DNA of 64,000 bases from Sphingomonas sp. Leaf357. Lineage in GTDB: Bacteria; Pseudomonadota; Alphaproteobacteria; Sphingomonadales; Sphingomonadaceae. The stretch is from positions 434,001-498,000 of the forward strand of contig NZ_LMPM01000002.1 of NCBI RefSeq assembly GCF_001423845.1, given 5' to 3'. The translations under genes and the position numbers were made by a program. The notes below the pieces were generated by a model. The model had not been told where the DNA came from and ran no database searches. It worked only from the letters and a program-made list of their open reading frames with translations. Position 1 is the first letter of the stretch. Each line of letters begins with the position of its first letter. Below are positions 46,690 to 55,008 of the stretch, one piece after another.

Positions 46690-48159
46690 TCACGCGACCG
46701 GTACCGGGATAGGCCGGGCGGCGGGTCCGAACAAGTCCGCGCCGCGCCACAGAAGCCACAACAGGGGCAGCGCCACCGTGAGATAGAGCGCGAGGCCGAA
46801 GCCCGGCCGCCAACCCCACCAGTCGCTCGGAATCGTGCGGATGTGCAGTTCGAGGAAGTTCTTCACGATCGGATCCCACAAGGGAAACAGGATCGTGTCC
46901 GGGGCGGTGACCTCGGCGGCGGCGATGGCGAGGTTGAGGAACAGGCTCAGCGCGAGCAATGCGGCGATCCAGCGGCGCGCGGCCCCGCCCGCGCTGGCCC
47001 AGAGCGGTGCTAGGCCAAGCGCGAGAAACGCCATCGCCGGGATCGCGTGGCGCGGGCCGGTCGAATAGCCGCCGTTCCAATAGTAATAAGACGCGTTGTA
47101 CAGCAGCATGACCAGCGCCAGCGCCGCCGCCGCGATGCCGATGTCGCGCGTGGCCGACGCTTGGATCAACCGCACGAGGCCGAACGGCGCGAGGATCAGG
47201 ATCGGCGCGACGAACAGCAGCCCGCGCTGCGGCCCGGCGATCAGCTGGAACAGGATATCGAGATGCGGATAGGTCAGTCCGAACAGCCCCTGGTTCATCC
47301 CGTCGAACCCGACCACGCCCTGATAGCCCAGCCGGAACCATTGACCGAATGCGATCTGATTGTAGACCAGCATCGGACTGAGCAGCACCGCCCCCGCGAT
47401 CGCGACGATCGCGGCCAGACGCAGACGCTGCGACGCCGATACGTGCCGCGTCCGCCAGATCGCCCACAGCCCGACCACCGCCGCCGGGAACACCGCGGTC
47501 AGCTCGATCAACAACGCCCAGCCCAGACACGCGCCAAGCATGATCGGATAGCGAGTCCGCGCAAGTTCGCGTGGGCCCGACGTGCCGCGCCACACCGCCC
47601 AGATCGCGATCATCAGCAGCGCACCGACGGGGGCGTGACCGAACAAGGTCGTGGACCAGCCCCAGGCCGGGGTCGCCAGCGCGTAACCAAGCGCGGCGAC
47701 GAGTCCCGCCTTCGGGCTGCCGGTGATGCCCGCTCCCATGTCGAGCAGCAACACGGCTGCCAACGCGATCAGTACCGCGCTGGTCGTGGCGATCGTCAGC
47801 AACTGGCGCAGGCGCAAGAAGGCGATGAAGCGCGCGTCGCGGATCGTGTAGGGATACAGTTCGGAGCGCTGCCCGGTGATGCGATCTGCTACCCAGACCG
47901 AGGGCAGCGCCATCAGCGTCATGCCCGGCATCTTGTCGGTGTAGAAATGGCCGTTGAACTGCGCCTTGTCGACGGTCATTGTCTCGAACTCGTCGATCGT
48001 CGCATCGCCACGCTCGACCAGCGAGATCGCGGCGAACATGCGTGTCGCATTGTTCGGGTTCACCTCGTTTGATCCGAACCAGATGCACGACAGCCAGACG
48101 AGGATGAACAGCCCGATCGCCACGGCGTGCGGACCCCTGACCGGGGCGGAATGCGTCAT
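46690..48159 (-). CDS. GT39-like polytopic membrane protein
   Basis: A 489-residue protein with about eleven hydrophobic segments. FNGHFYTDKMPGMTLMALPS after the first helix and GPRHAIPAMAFLALGLAPLW near the C-terminus are frequent in predicted GT-C glycosyltransferases. A catalytic acidic pair after TM1 is plausible but not sure. It likely adds a sugar from a polyprenyl donor to an envelope molecule. The gene starts four bases after the stop of the DUF2306-like gene, so they form one unit. Confidence 0.75.
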   Translation of the reverse strand: MTHSAPVRGPHAVAIGLFILVWLSCIWFGSNEVNPNNATRMFAAISLVERGDATIDEFETMTVDKAQFNGHFYTDKMPGMTLMALPSVWVADRITGQRSELYPYTIRDARFIAFLRLRQLLTIATTSAVLIALAAVLLLDMGAGITGSPKAGLVAALGYALATPAWGWSTTLFGHAPVGALLMIAIWAVWRGTSGPRELARTRYPIMLGACLGWALLIELTAVFPAAVVGLWAIWRTRHVSASQRLRLAAIVAIAGAVLLSPMLVYNQIAFGQWFRLGYQGVVGFDGMNQGLFGLTYPHLDILFQLIAGPQRGLLFVAPILILAPFGLVRLIQASATRDIGIAAAALALVMLLYNASYYYWNGGYSTGPRHAIPAMAFLALGLAPLWASAGGAARRWIAALLALSLFLNLAIAAAEVTAPDTILFPLWDPIVKNFLELHIRTIPSDWWGWRPGFGLALYLTVALPLLWLLWRGADLFGPAARPIPVPVA

Positions 48160-48163
48160 GGGA

Positions 48164-48679
48164 TCAGCCGAACAGCCACTGGCCGAGCAGGCGGTGGAAC
48201 GGGAAGGTGAAGAAGCCGGCGACGAGCAGCGCGCCGATCACCATGCCGCGCACCGATCGGCGGTGCCGCACGATATTGTGCGTCCGCGCGCTCCACCAGA
48301 TGATCGGCACCTGGATCACCGTCCAGGCCGAGATGATGTGGATGAAGCTGAAGCCGCCATGATTGGTCTGGCGCACCCCGAACGAGATCAGGGCGGTGGC
48401 GAGCATTGCGACGACCCAGATCGTCCCCAGCACGCGGTGCGGCCGATCCCCGCGCCGCCGCAACAGCATCGTCGGGGTCAGGACGAGCGCGATCATGATC
48501 GTCAGCAGATGCGCCCAGACGATGGCCGGGATCTCGCCCCAATGCGCCTGCCCGCGCACCAGCGCCGCGACGACAGCGGCGAGCAGCACCGCCGCCCCCA
48601 CCGCCAGCACGCGTTCGAGCGTGTCGGGCGCGAGCGACTGCGGTTTCGGTGCAGCTCCGGTATCGAATATCGTCGCCAT
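48164..48679 (-). CDS. DUF2306-like membrane protein
   Basis: A 171-residue protein with four or five helices. HLLTIMIALVLTPTMLLRRR and HRVLGTIWVVAMLATALISF carry His residues placed as in DUF2306/heme-like four-helix proteins. The role is unknown. It precedes the GT39-like gene with a four-base gap. Confidence 0.75.
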   Translation of the reverse strand: MATIFDTGAAPKPQSLAPDTLERVLAVGAAVLLAAVVAALVRGQAHWGEIPAIVWAHLLTIMIALVLTPTMLLRRRGDRPHRVLGTIWVVAMLATALISFGVRQTNHGGFSFIHIISAWTVIQVPIIWWSARTHNIVRHRRSVRGMVIGALLVAGFFTFPFHRLLGQWLFG

Positions 48680-48735
48680 TATTCCCCCCGATGCCGCCCT
48701 ACCCTATCCCAAGGGCGGAAGCGTGCAAGAACCGA

Positions 48736-49140
48736 TCAGGGCAGCGAATCCTCGACCTTCTTGGCGTCGGCGGCCTTCTTCTTGTTTTCCGAGCGCGCGC
48801 GGTTGGCCTGTTGCAGGAAGCAGCCACTGCCGCCGCCCGGACCGACCGTCGTGCAACTGCCGATCCCCGTCGCGCCGACAGTGTCGTTCGCCTTGGCCTT
48901 CAGCGCCCAGGCCTCGTTCTCGGGCGTGACTTCAAGCTCGCGCAGTTCCTTGGGGATGCGGAACTGTTCATTGGCGCTGCGGCGGACGCAGACGACGATC
49001 TCGTCGCCGCTCTCGGTCGTCGGGCACTTCTGGTTGCCATAGATCACCAGCACACCGTTCTGCGGCGCGTTCTGCGCGGCGGCGGGCAGCGCCAGCGTCG
49101 CGGCGGCAACGCCCAGTCCTGCGAGAAGGACGAATTTCAT
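48736..49140 (-). CDS. Small secreted protein of unknown function
   Basis: A 134-residue protein with a signal peptide ([23 protein letters not shown] in two parts). The mature part has [20 protein letters not shown] and four Cys residues, one near the end in [15 protein letters not shown], then a Lys/Ala-rich tail. Proteins with the EIVVC-R pattern recur in sphingomonads, without known function. Confidence 0.75.
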   Translation of the reverse strand: MKFVLLAGLGVAAATLALPAAAQNAPQNGVLVIYGNQKCPTTESGDEIVVCVRRSANEQFRIPKELRELEVTPENEAWALKAKANDTVGATGIGSCTTVGPGGGSGCFLQQANRARSENKKKAADAKKVEDSLP

Positions 49141-49165
49141 GACACCTGCTCCCGTTCGATCGTCT

Positions 49166-49702
49166 TTATATACGTTTCGCCGTCGCGATTGCGACCCGGC
49201 AGCCGATGCGGATCACCGCGCTGAGCAGCGGATAGGCGATCGCCTGTTCCGCTCCTGCGGCGAGCGCCGTCTCGCGATGCTCGACCTCCTCGGCCTGGAA
49301 ATCGCGAATTGCGGCGACCAGTTCGGGATCGCTGTCCTGCAACTCGACCAGTTGGTCCTCGTAATGCTTGTCGATTTCGGTCTCGACCGCGACGGTGCAG
49401 GCCATTGCCGCCGCCGGTCCGATCGCCGCCGTCGCCGCGCCGAGCGCGAAGCCGGCGACATCCCAGAACGGCTGCAGCACGGTCGGGCGAACGCCACGCC
49501 TGGCGATCATCGCGTCGAAGAACGCACGGTGGCGCTCCTCCTGGATCGCCATGCCGGCAATCTGCCGCGCGGCGGGGCTGCGATCGCCCATTACGGCCAA
49601 CTGCCCGGCATAGATGCGCGTCGCGCCATATTCGCCGGCCTGATCGACGCGGATCATCGACACCGTATCGCGCTTCGCATCGCCGGGTTTCCAGCGGTTC
49701 AT
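49166..49702 (-). CDS. coq7: Demethoxyubiquinone hydroxylase (Coq7)
   Basis: A 178-residue ferritin-like di-iron enzyme of ubiquinone synthesis, which hydroxylates demethoxyubiquinone. Iron ligands are visible in [33 protein letters not shown] and [16 protein letters not shown] (two E-x-x-H units with extra Glu). Its ATG overlaps the TGA of dsbB (ATGA). Confidence 0.93.
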   Translation of the reverse strand: MNRWKPGDAKRDTVSMIRVDQAGEYGATRIYAGQLAVMGDRSPAARQIAGMAIQEERHRAFFDAMIARRGVRPTVLQPFWDVAGFALGAATAAIGPAAAMACTVAVETEIDKHYEDQLVELQDSDPELVAAIRDFQAEEVEHRETALAAGAEQAIAYPLLSAVIRIGCRVAIATAKRI

Positions 49703-50184
49703 CGCGCGCGCCTTGCCAGCAAAAAGAGGATCACGCCCGCCCCGCCGAGCGACAGGATCGCGTTGAACCCGGCCAGCGAGATGCCGAACAGGCTCCATTG
49801 CGCGACGTCGCAGCGCACGATCGGCGCGTTCATGATCCGCGCCAGCATCTCCTCAGGCGTGCCGCCGCTGCCGCCAACGGTCGAGGTGCAGGCGGTGAAG
49901 CCCTGCCACCAATGATATTCCACGCCAGCATGCGCCACGCCGATCGCCCCGCTGATCGCGATGGCGATCGCGGCCAGCAGCACGAGCGTGCGCTTGGCTC
50001 CGGCACCCGGCACGACGAACGCGAGCGCTGCGATGACCAAAGCGGCATAATGCGGCCAGCGCTGCCAATGGCACATCTCGCACGGCACAAGATGGCCGAT
50101 CAGCTGTGATCCCCACGCCCCGGCGAGCAGGGCGGCGGGCAGCAGCAGGGCGATGGCGCGCGCGGTTGCGAAACGATCCCGCAT
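49699..50184 (-). CDS. dsbB: Disulfide bond formation protein B
   Basis: A 161-residue four-helix inner membrane protein that reoxidises DsbA and passes electrons to quinone. The first Cys pair is in VPCEMCHWQRWPHY (C-x2-C), the second is formed by Cys in FTACTSTVGG and VRCDVAQWS. The ATG at 50184 shares a base with the ctpA TGA. Its position beside coq7 links the quinone pool and disulfide formation. Confidence 0.93.
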   Translation of the reverse strand: MRDRFATARAIALLLPAALLAGAWGSQLIGHLVPCEMCHWQRWPHYAALVIAALAFVVPGAGAKRTLVLLAAIAIAISGAIGVAHAGVEYHWWQGFTACTSTVGGSGGTPEEMLARIMNAPIVRCDVAQWSLFGISLAGFNAILSLGGAGVILFLLARRAR

Positions 50185-51503
50185 CACTTCTTTGCCACCG
50201 CCTTCGTCGCCGGCCCGAGCCGCGCCAGCGTCTTGATTGCGTAATCGAGCTGGAAGTCCTCGATCCCCTTGGCCTTCAACTGCTCCGGAGTTGCGGTGAA
50301 GCGGGGATCGTCCTTGGTATCTTCCATCAGCGCCTTGTCGTCGGCCTTCACCTCGTTGATCAGGTGCCGGCGCAGGTCATCCTCGCGGAACACCGGCCGG
50401 GTCTTGTAATCCGGGTCGCTGATCTGCGGCACCTTGATGTCCGGTTCGATCCCGCCTTCCTGCACCGATCGGCCCGACGGCGTGTAATAGCGCGAGGTCG
50501 TCAGTCGCAACGCGGTATTGCCGCCGAGATCGAGCACGGTCTGCACCGACCCCTTGCCGAACGATCGCACGCCCATGACGAGCGCTCGGTGCTGATCCTG
50601 CAACGCGCCCGCGACGATCTCCGACGCGGAGGCCGAACCGGAATTTACCAGGACGATCGTCGGCAGGCCGCGCGAGGGATCGCCCGGCTTCGCATAGAAC
50701 CGCTCGATATCGTTCTTCTCGCGCCCGCGCTCGGACACGATCTCGCCGAAATTCAGGAAATCGTCGGCCACGTCGATCGCCTCGTCGCGCAGCCCGCCGC
50801 CATTGTCGCGCAGATCCACGATCCAGCCGGTCGGCGCATGGCCCAATTGCTTCTCGATCGCCGCCATGCCCGCACGCACCGCCTGCCCGGTGTTCTGCGA
50901 GAAGGTGTTGATGTTGAGGATGCCGACGCCGTTCTTCACCTCCCACTTGACCGGGCGCTGCACGATCCGCTCGCGCACCAGGCTCACCTCGATCGGCTTG
51001 TCGCGGCCGGGCCGGATGATCGTCAGTGCCACCTTCGTGCCGGGCGGACCGCGCATTTGCGAGATCGCCTCGTCCAGCGTCTGGCCGTAGATCAGCTTGC
51101 CATCGATATGCGTGATATAGTCGCCGGATTTCAGGCCGGCGCGATAGCCCGGCGTATCTTCCTGCGGGGAGATGATCTTGACCGCGCCGTCCTCTGCCGT
51201 GACGGTCAGGCCCAGGCCGCCATAGCTGCCCATCGTCTGGATCTTGAGATTGTCGTAATCCAGCCCGCTCTCATAGGCGCTGTGCGGGTCGAGCGCGGCC
51301 AGCATGCCGTCGATCGCACCCTTGATCAGCACCTTGTCGTCGACCTTGTCGACATAGGTCGCCTTCACCCGCGCGAACACGTCCATGAACTGATCGAGTT
51401 CGCGATACGCATCGGTATCCACCGCCGCCATGGCAGCGGTGCCGGCGGGAACGACCGCCAGGACGAGGGCGATCGCGGTAGCCTGGAGAAACGGACGAGC
51501 CAT
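50184..51503 (-). CDS. ctpA: S41-family C-terminal processing protease
   Basis: A 439-residue periplasmic serine protease. A signal peptide (ATAIALVLAVVPAGTAAMA) leads to a PDZ domain (GGLGLTVTAEDGAVKIISPQ, RAGLKSGDYITHIDG) and the catalytic domain with VNSGSASASEIVAGALQ (Ser) and RSFGKGSVQTVLDLGG (Lys dyad). It trims the C-termini of envelope proteins. It lies 147 nt downstream of envC. The gap carries no clear repeat or terminator. Confidence 0.94.
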   Translation of the reverse strand: MARPFLQATAIALVLAVVPAGTAAMAAVDTDAYRELDQFMDVFARVKATYVDKVDDKVLIKGAIDGMLAALDPHSAYESGLDYDNLKIQTMGSYGGLGLTVTAEDGAVKIISPQEDTPGYRAGLKSGDYITHIDGKLIYGQTLDEAISQMRGPPGTKVALTIIRPGRDKPIEVSLVRERIVQRPVKWEVKNGVGILNINTFSQNTGQAVRAGMAAIEKQLGHAPTGWIVDLRDNGGGLRDEAIDVADDFLNFGEIVSERGREKNDIERFYAKPGDPSRGLPTIVLVNSGSASASEIVAGALQDQHRALVMGVRSFGKGSVQTVLDLGGNTALRLTTSRYYTPSGRSVQEGGIEPDIKVPQISDPDYKTRPVFREDDLRRHLINEVKADDKALMEDTKDDPRFTATPEQLKAKGIEDFQLDYAIKTLARLGPATKAVAKK

Positions 51504-51650
51504 AGAAGCAGGATTCTCTTCGGAGCAGGAGAAATACGGTCGGTCGTGACCCTAGCGGGTTATTCCGCGCGGATCAAAGCGCAGCGCAGGTGAATGTGAG
51601 GTGAGCGGCAGCTTTCTGTTTCCCTCCCTTCAAGGAAGAGGAGAAAGTGA

Positions 51651-52838
51651 TCACCCCACCAGCGGCGTCATGTCCACTGCCCGCCCCCGACGACGCAACT
51701 CCACCGTGACGCGCGGATCGTCACCCCCGCCGGCCCGGCCGATCGGCTGGCCCTGATCGATACTCTCCCCGACCTTTACCGATGCAAGGCCGAGGCCTGA
51801 GACGAGCGAGGTCCAGCCACCGCCATGATCGAGGATCACGATCGTGCCATAGCCACGAAACGGCGCGGCATAGGCGACGCGCCCGGCCGCCGGCGCAACG
51901 ACGGTGGCGTCGGCCGCGGCGGCGATCGTCACGCCGCGCGAGCGCACGCCAGCTTCGGAGAGTTCGCCGAGCCCCGTGACGACCTTGCCCACCACCGGCA
52001 GGCGGTAGGGCGGCGCGGCATGCGACCATGACGGGCCATCGACCGGCGAGGCGACTTCGCCGGGACGAAGCGGGCGCGGCGACGGACCGGGCAGAGACGC
52101 GAGGCTTTCGCGCACGCTCGCCTGATCGCCCATCCGGTCCATCAGGTCGACGATGTCGCGCGCGCGTTCGCCCATCGCGATGGCGCGGTCGGATTCGAAC
52201 AAGGCATCGCGACCCAGATCCCGCGAGCGCAGCCGGTGTTCCACCTCCAAACGGGTGAGCGCGAGCCGCTGAGCCTCCATCCGCCCGCGCGCCTCGGCCA
52301 GCGCCTGCGCGGCGGTGGCGGCATCGGCCTGCAGGCGGTGGGTGCGCGCGAGATCGGCGCGGACACCGACCGTACGAGCGCGGATGACCGGCAGCGTGCC
52401 GGCGAGCACCGCGCGGACATGGACGATATCCTCCAGCGATCCGGGCCGAACGACGCTTATCATCACCGGGCGGCGCGCGAGCGACTGAAGCGCGGCGACG
52501 AGCCGGACGATCGGCCCCTGCTGCTGGTCGAGCTTGGTACGTTGTCGGTCGAGTAAACGTCGGATGATGTCGATCCGTGCCTGCCCCGCCGCGATATCGG
52601 CCTCGGCCTGCTGAATGCGGGCGGCGACCGCGGCTTCCTGCTGGCGGGCCTGCCGGGCCTGATCCCGTTCGCCATTCGCCTGCTGCTCCAGCGCGGCGGA
52701 GCGCGCGGCGGCGGCGGCGGATTGCGCCTTTGCCGCGGCGAGACGCTTCTGCTGATCCTGCGCCGGCGCCGAGATCGCGAAGCCTAGCGTTGCAACCAAA
52801 GCGGCGCCTGCGATCCAATACCTTGCCCCCGCACGCAT
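51651..52838 (-). CDS. EnvC-like murein hydrolase activator with degenerate LytM domain
   Basis: A 395-residue periplasmic protein with a signal peptide, a long coiled coil (residues about 25-240, such as RLAAAKAQSAAAAARSAALE) and a C-terminal M23/LytM domain from VVGKVVTGLGELSEAGVRSR. The zinc ligands of active M23 enzymes are missing: the H-x-x-x-D and H-x-H sites read VTGLGEL and SLVSGLGL. Like EnvC, it should activate an amidase and not cut peptidoglycan. It starts three bases after the rlmH stop. Confidence 0.9.
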   Translation of the reverse strand: MRAGARYWIAGAALVATLGFAISAPAQDQQKRLAAAKAQSAAAAARSAALEQQANGERDQARQARQQEAAVAARIQQAEADIAAGQARIDIIRRLLDRQRTKLDQQQGPIVRLVAALQSLARRPVMISVVRPGSLEDIVHVRAVLAGTLPVIRARTVGVRADLARTHRLQADAATAAQALAEARGRMEAQRLALTRLEVEHRLRSRDLGRDALFESDRAIAMGERARDIVDLMDRMGDQASVRESLASLPGPSPRPLRPGEVASPVDGPSWSHAAPPYRLPVVGKVVTGLGELSEAGVRSRGVTIAAAADATVVAPAAGRVAYAAPFRGYGTIVILDHGGGWTSLVSGLGLASVKVGESIDQGQPIGRAGGGDDPRVTVELRRRGRAVDMTPLVG

Positions 52839-52841
52839 GCC

Positions 52842-53264
52842 CTATCCTTCGCGGTGATAGGGGTGGTTGGCAAGGATGCTGGTCGCGCGCCACAATTGTT
52901 CGGCGAGCATCGCGCGGGCCAGCATGTGCGGCCAGGTCGCCCGGCCGAACGACAGCAGCAGATCCGCCTGCGCGCGATCCGTATCGTCAAAGCCGTCCGC
53001 CGCGCCGATCATGAAGCGTGTTTCGCGCACGCCGTCGTCACGCCAGCGGCCGAGTTTCTCGGCGAACGCCTTGGAAGGCATAACCTCGCCGGTTTCGTCG
53101 AGCATCACGATGCGAGTCTGCGGCTCGACCGGGGGCAGCTTGCCGCCGGTATCGGGCAGTTCGGTGATCCGCGTCGGCCAGGACAGGCGCTTCAGATAGC
53201 GCGCGACCAGTTCCGCCTCCGGGCTGCGCCCGATCCGCCCGCGCGCTACGATATGGAGGAGCAT
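52842..53264 (-). CDS. rlmH: 23S rRNA pseudouridine-1915 N3-methyltransferase RlmH
   Basis: A 140-residue SPOUT methyltransferase of the large ribosomal subunit. VMLDETGEVMPSKAFAEKL and RFMIGAADGFDD form the SAM knot, and TWPHMLARAMLAEQLWRA with HPYHREG are the C-terminal RlmH signatures. Slightly shorter than the usual 155. A palindromic repeat separates it from rsfS. Confidence 0.94.
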   Translation of the reverse strand: MLLHIVARGRIGRSPEAELVARYLKRLSWPTRITELPDTGGKLPPVEPQTRIVMLDETGEVMPSKAFAEKLGRWRDDGVRETRFMIGAADGFDDTDRAQADLLLSFGRATWPHMLARAMLAEQLWRATSILANHPYHREG

Positions 53265-53280
53265 GGTGCGCCTCTACGAT

Positions 53281-53368
53281 CCGCCTGTCCTGAGCTTGTC
53301 GAAGGACTGCACTTCTTTTCCGACGCTCGAAGAACAAGACAGTGCTTCTACAGGTTCAGCACGGACGG
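53281..53368. repeat. Palindromic repeat, family 1 (copy 8, decayed)
   Basis: The left arm keeps CTGTCCTGAGCTTGTCGAAG, the right one reads CTTCTACAGGTTCAGCACGG, with mutations at positions conserved in the other copies. It lies inside the rsfS-rlmH gap, in the middle of an otherwise compact operon. Confidence 0.75.
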
Positions 53369-53376
53369 GATTGGGT

Positions 53377-53817
53377 TCAGTCGTCCGAATCGTCGGACGT
53401 ATCGAACTCCGCGAAATCCGGATGCAAAGCGGGCGTCGGTGCGGGCTCGGGCGCGTCGCCGAACGCCCACATGCGTTCCAGATTGTAAAAGCTGCGCACC
53501 TCGGGACGGAACAGGTGGACGATCACGTCTCCGGCATCGATCAGCACCCAATCGGCGGTGGGCAGGCCCTCGATCCGGGTCTGGCGGCCGAGTTCGCCCT
53601 TGATCTTCTCCTGAAGCTTCTGCGCCATCGAGGCGACCTGACGTGTCGATCGGCCGCTGGCGATGACCATGAAATCGGCGATGCTCGATTTGCCGGCAAG
53701 CGGGATCGACACCGTTTCGACCGCCTGGTCGTCGTCGAGGCTGGCCATGATCAGCGCGTGGAGCGCGGCCACTTCCTCGGGATCGGTCGCGCGGATGACG
53801 GGAGAAGTAGAGGCCAA
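53377..53817 (-). CDS. rsfS: Ribosomal silencing factor RsfS
   Basis: A 146-residue factor that binds ribosomal protein L14 and blocks subunit joining in starvation. SIADFMVIASGRSTRQVASM and WVLIDAGDVIVHLFRPEVRS FYNLE (two parts) are the family motifs. The TTG at 53817 is chosen because AGGA lies just upstream. A Pro/acidic tail follows (PTPALHPDFAEFDTSDDSDD). It is nine bases downstream of nadD. Confidence 0.93.
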   Translation of the reverse strand: MASTSPVIRATDPEEVAALHALIMASLDDDQAVETVSIPLAGKSSIADFMVIASGRSTRQVASMAQKLQEKIKGELGRQTRIEGLPTADWVLIDAGDVIVHLFRPEVRSFYNLERMWAFGDAPEPAPTPALHPDFAEFDTSDDSDD

Positions 53818-53825
53818 GACAGTTC

Positions 53826-54425
53826 CTATGTTGATCGGGTGAAGTGCCGCATCCAAGCGGGATCGGCCATGCGCGCGGCAGTCGCGGAGGTCGGGTCGGG
53901 GCGGAATCGCAACAGCACGAGTGCCGGCAGTCTCCACATCGTCCAGCTTTTCGCCTGGTATGCGGGCCGCTGCCAACGTCGCAACCAACCCATTGCGGAA
54001 CCCGCATGGGCAGCATGCTCATAGCCCGGACGGGCGATCACCGCAATCGGCATCGTACGCGCGATCTTGCGCCAGTCCCGCCAGCGATGGAATTGTGCCA
54101 GATTGTCCCCGCCCATCAACCAGATGAAGCGGTTCTTGGGGTACAGGCGAACGAGTTTTTCGAGCGTATCAACGGTGTAGCGGGTGCCGAGCCGGGTTTC
54201 GATATCGGTCGCGCGGATCGACGCGCGGCGCGCCATCCGCCGCGCCGAGGCCAAGCGCACGGGAAGCGGCGCCATGTCCTTCGCGCCCGCCTTCAACGGA
54301 TTTCCCGGCGACACCAGCCACCAGACCTCATCGAGATCGAGCGCGCGCATCGCCACAAGGCTGATCGCCCGATGCCCCGAATGCGCCGGATTGAACGAAC
54401 CGCCGAGCAGACCGATACGGGTCAA
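53826..54425 (-). CDS. nadD: Nicotinate-nucleotide adenylyltransferase
   Basis: A 199-residue enzyme of NAD synthesis. LLGGSFNPAHSGHRAISLVA has the HxGH nucleotide-transfer motif, and FIWLMGGDNLAQFHRWRDW is the NadD signature. The start is TTG at 54425, and the TTGA overlaps the TGA of the toxin pseudogene. That overlap ties the start of an essential gene to the remains of a toxin-antitoxin unit. Confidence 0.93.
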   Translation of the reverse strand: MTRIGLLGGSFNPAHSGHRAISLVAMRALDLDEVWWLVSPGNPLKAGAKDMAPLPVRLASARRMARRASIRATDIETRLGTRYTVDTLEKLVRLYPKNRFIWLMGGDNLAQFHRWRDWRKIARTMPIAVIARPGYEHAAHAGSAMGWLRRWQRPAYQAKSWTMWRLPALVLLRFRPDPTSATAARMADPAWMRHFTRST

Positions 54426-54714
54426 GATTCCACGGACCAGTTCTGGCGTTCGTGGTGAACTCGCAAAACCTGAACCTTGCTCACGTCTTCGAGCACGCGA
54501 TATCGTATGACATACGGCGTTTCGTAACCGCGCAGGATGCGGGTGCCATCGCGAAAGGGACGACCGCCACGCGGGAAATCCACCAGCCAGTTGGCGCGGT
54601 ACCGGATCGTCGCCAAAAGGCGCACGGCATAATCCGGGCCAATATTGCGTCCAACCAGCTATCGATCCGACGAAGATCTTCGAACGCCGGAATCGTCCAT
54701 TCTATTTCGAACAT
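54422..54714 (-). pseudogene. Frameshifted RelE/ParE-type toxin
   Basis: The N-terminal part in one frame reads MFEIEWTIPAFEDLRRIDSW, the standard ParE start. The rest (NIGPDYAVRLLATIRYRANW through VLRVHHERQNWSVES) is in another frame. Joining them needs one extra A in the CGCAATATT stretch near 54643-54648. The intact product would be about 97 residues, a normal RelE/ParE length with the conserved C-terminal His-Glu. Thus this is a single-base deletion, or a sequencing error. The stop overlaps the nadD start. Confidence 0.8.
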
Positions 54715-54977
54715 CGCGCGCGGTGTTCGGCGATCATACCATCCAGTTTCGCCATGACCTGTTCGTGCGGCACCACGTCACCGCGATCGGCAGCATCGAT
54801 ACCTACCTGGATGAAAGCTTCGAAATCCGCATCACTTTCCGCCACGCGACGGATCGCCTCCGCAGCAAATTCGGCATTGTTTATACCGCGCTTTTCCGCC
54901 AGCCGCTCGACCAGCGTGAATGTCTGAGCATCGACCTCGGTCGTGATGGTCGACAAAATGGGCGCCGGATGGTTCAT
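54702..54977 (-). CDS. ParD/CopG-like antitoxin
   Basis: A 91-residue protein. The N-terminal TITTEVDAQTFTLVERLAEK and NNAEFAAEAIRRVAESD form a ribbon-helix-helix DNA-binding unit. The C-terminal region (VVPHEQVMAKLDGMIAEH) matches the toxin-wrapping tail of ParD-type antitoxins. Its end overlaps the toxin start by 13 nt, typical of such pairs. With the toxin frameshifted it may be solitary. Confidence 0.85.
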   Translation of the reverse strand: MNHPAPILSTITTEVDAQTFTLVERLAEKRGINNAEFAAEAIRRVAESDADFEAFIQVGIDAADRGDVVPHEQVMAKLDGMIAEHRARCSK

Positions 54978-55008
54978 GCCGAAAGACTAAGCCCGGTTCG
55001 CCCGGGCA

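Noticed and set aside
51651..52838. Active M23 endopeptidase
   Set aside because: The zinc-binding His and Asp residues are replaced, so only an activator role is supported.
54988..55004. GCCCGG/CCGGGC hairpin after proA as a terminator
   Set aside because: The stem is short and no T run follows on either strand.
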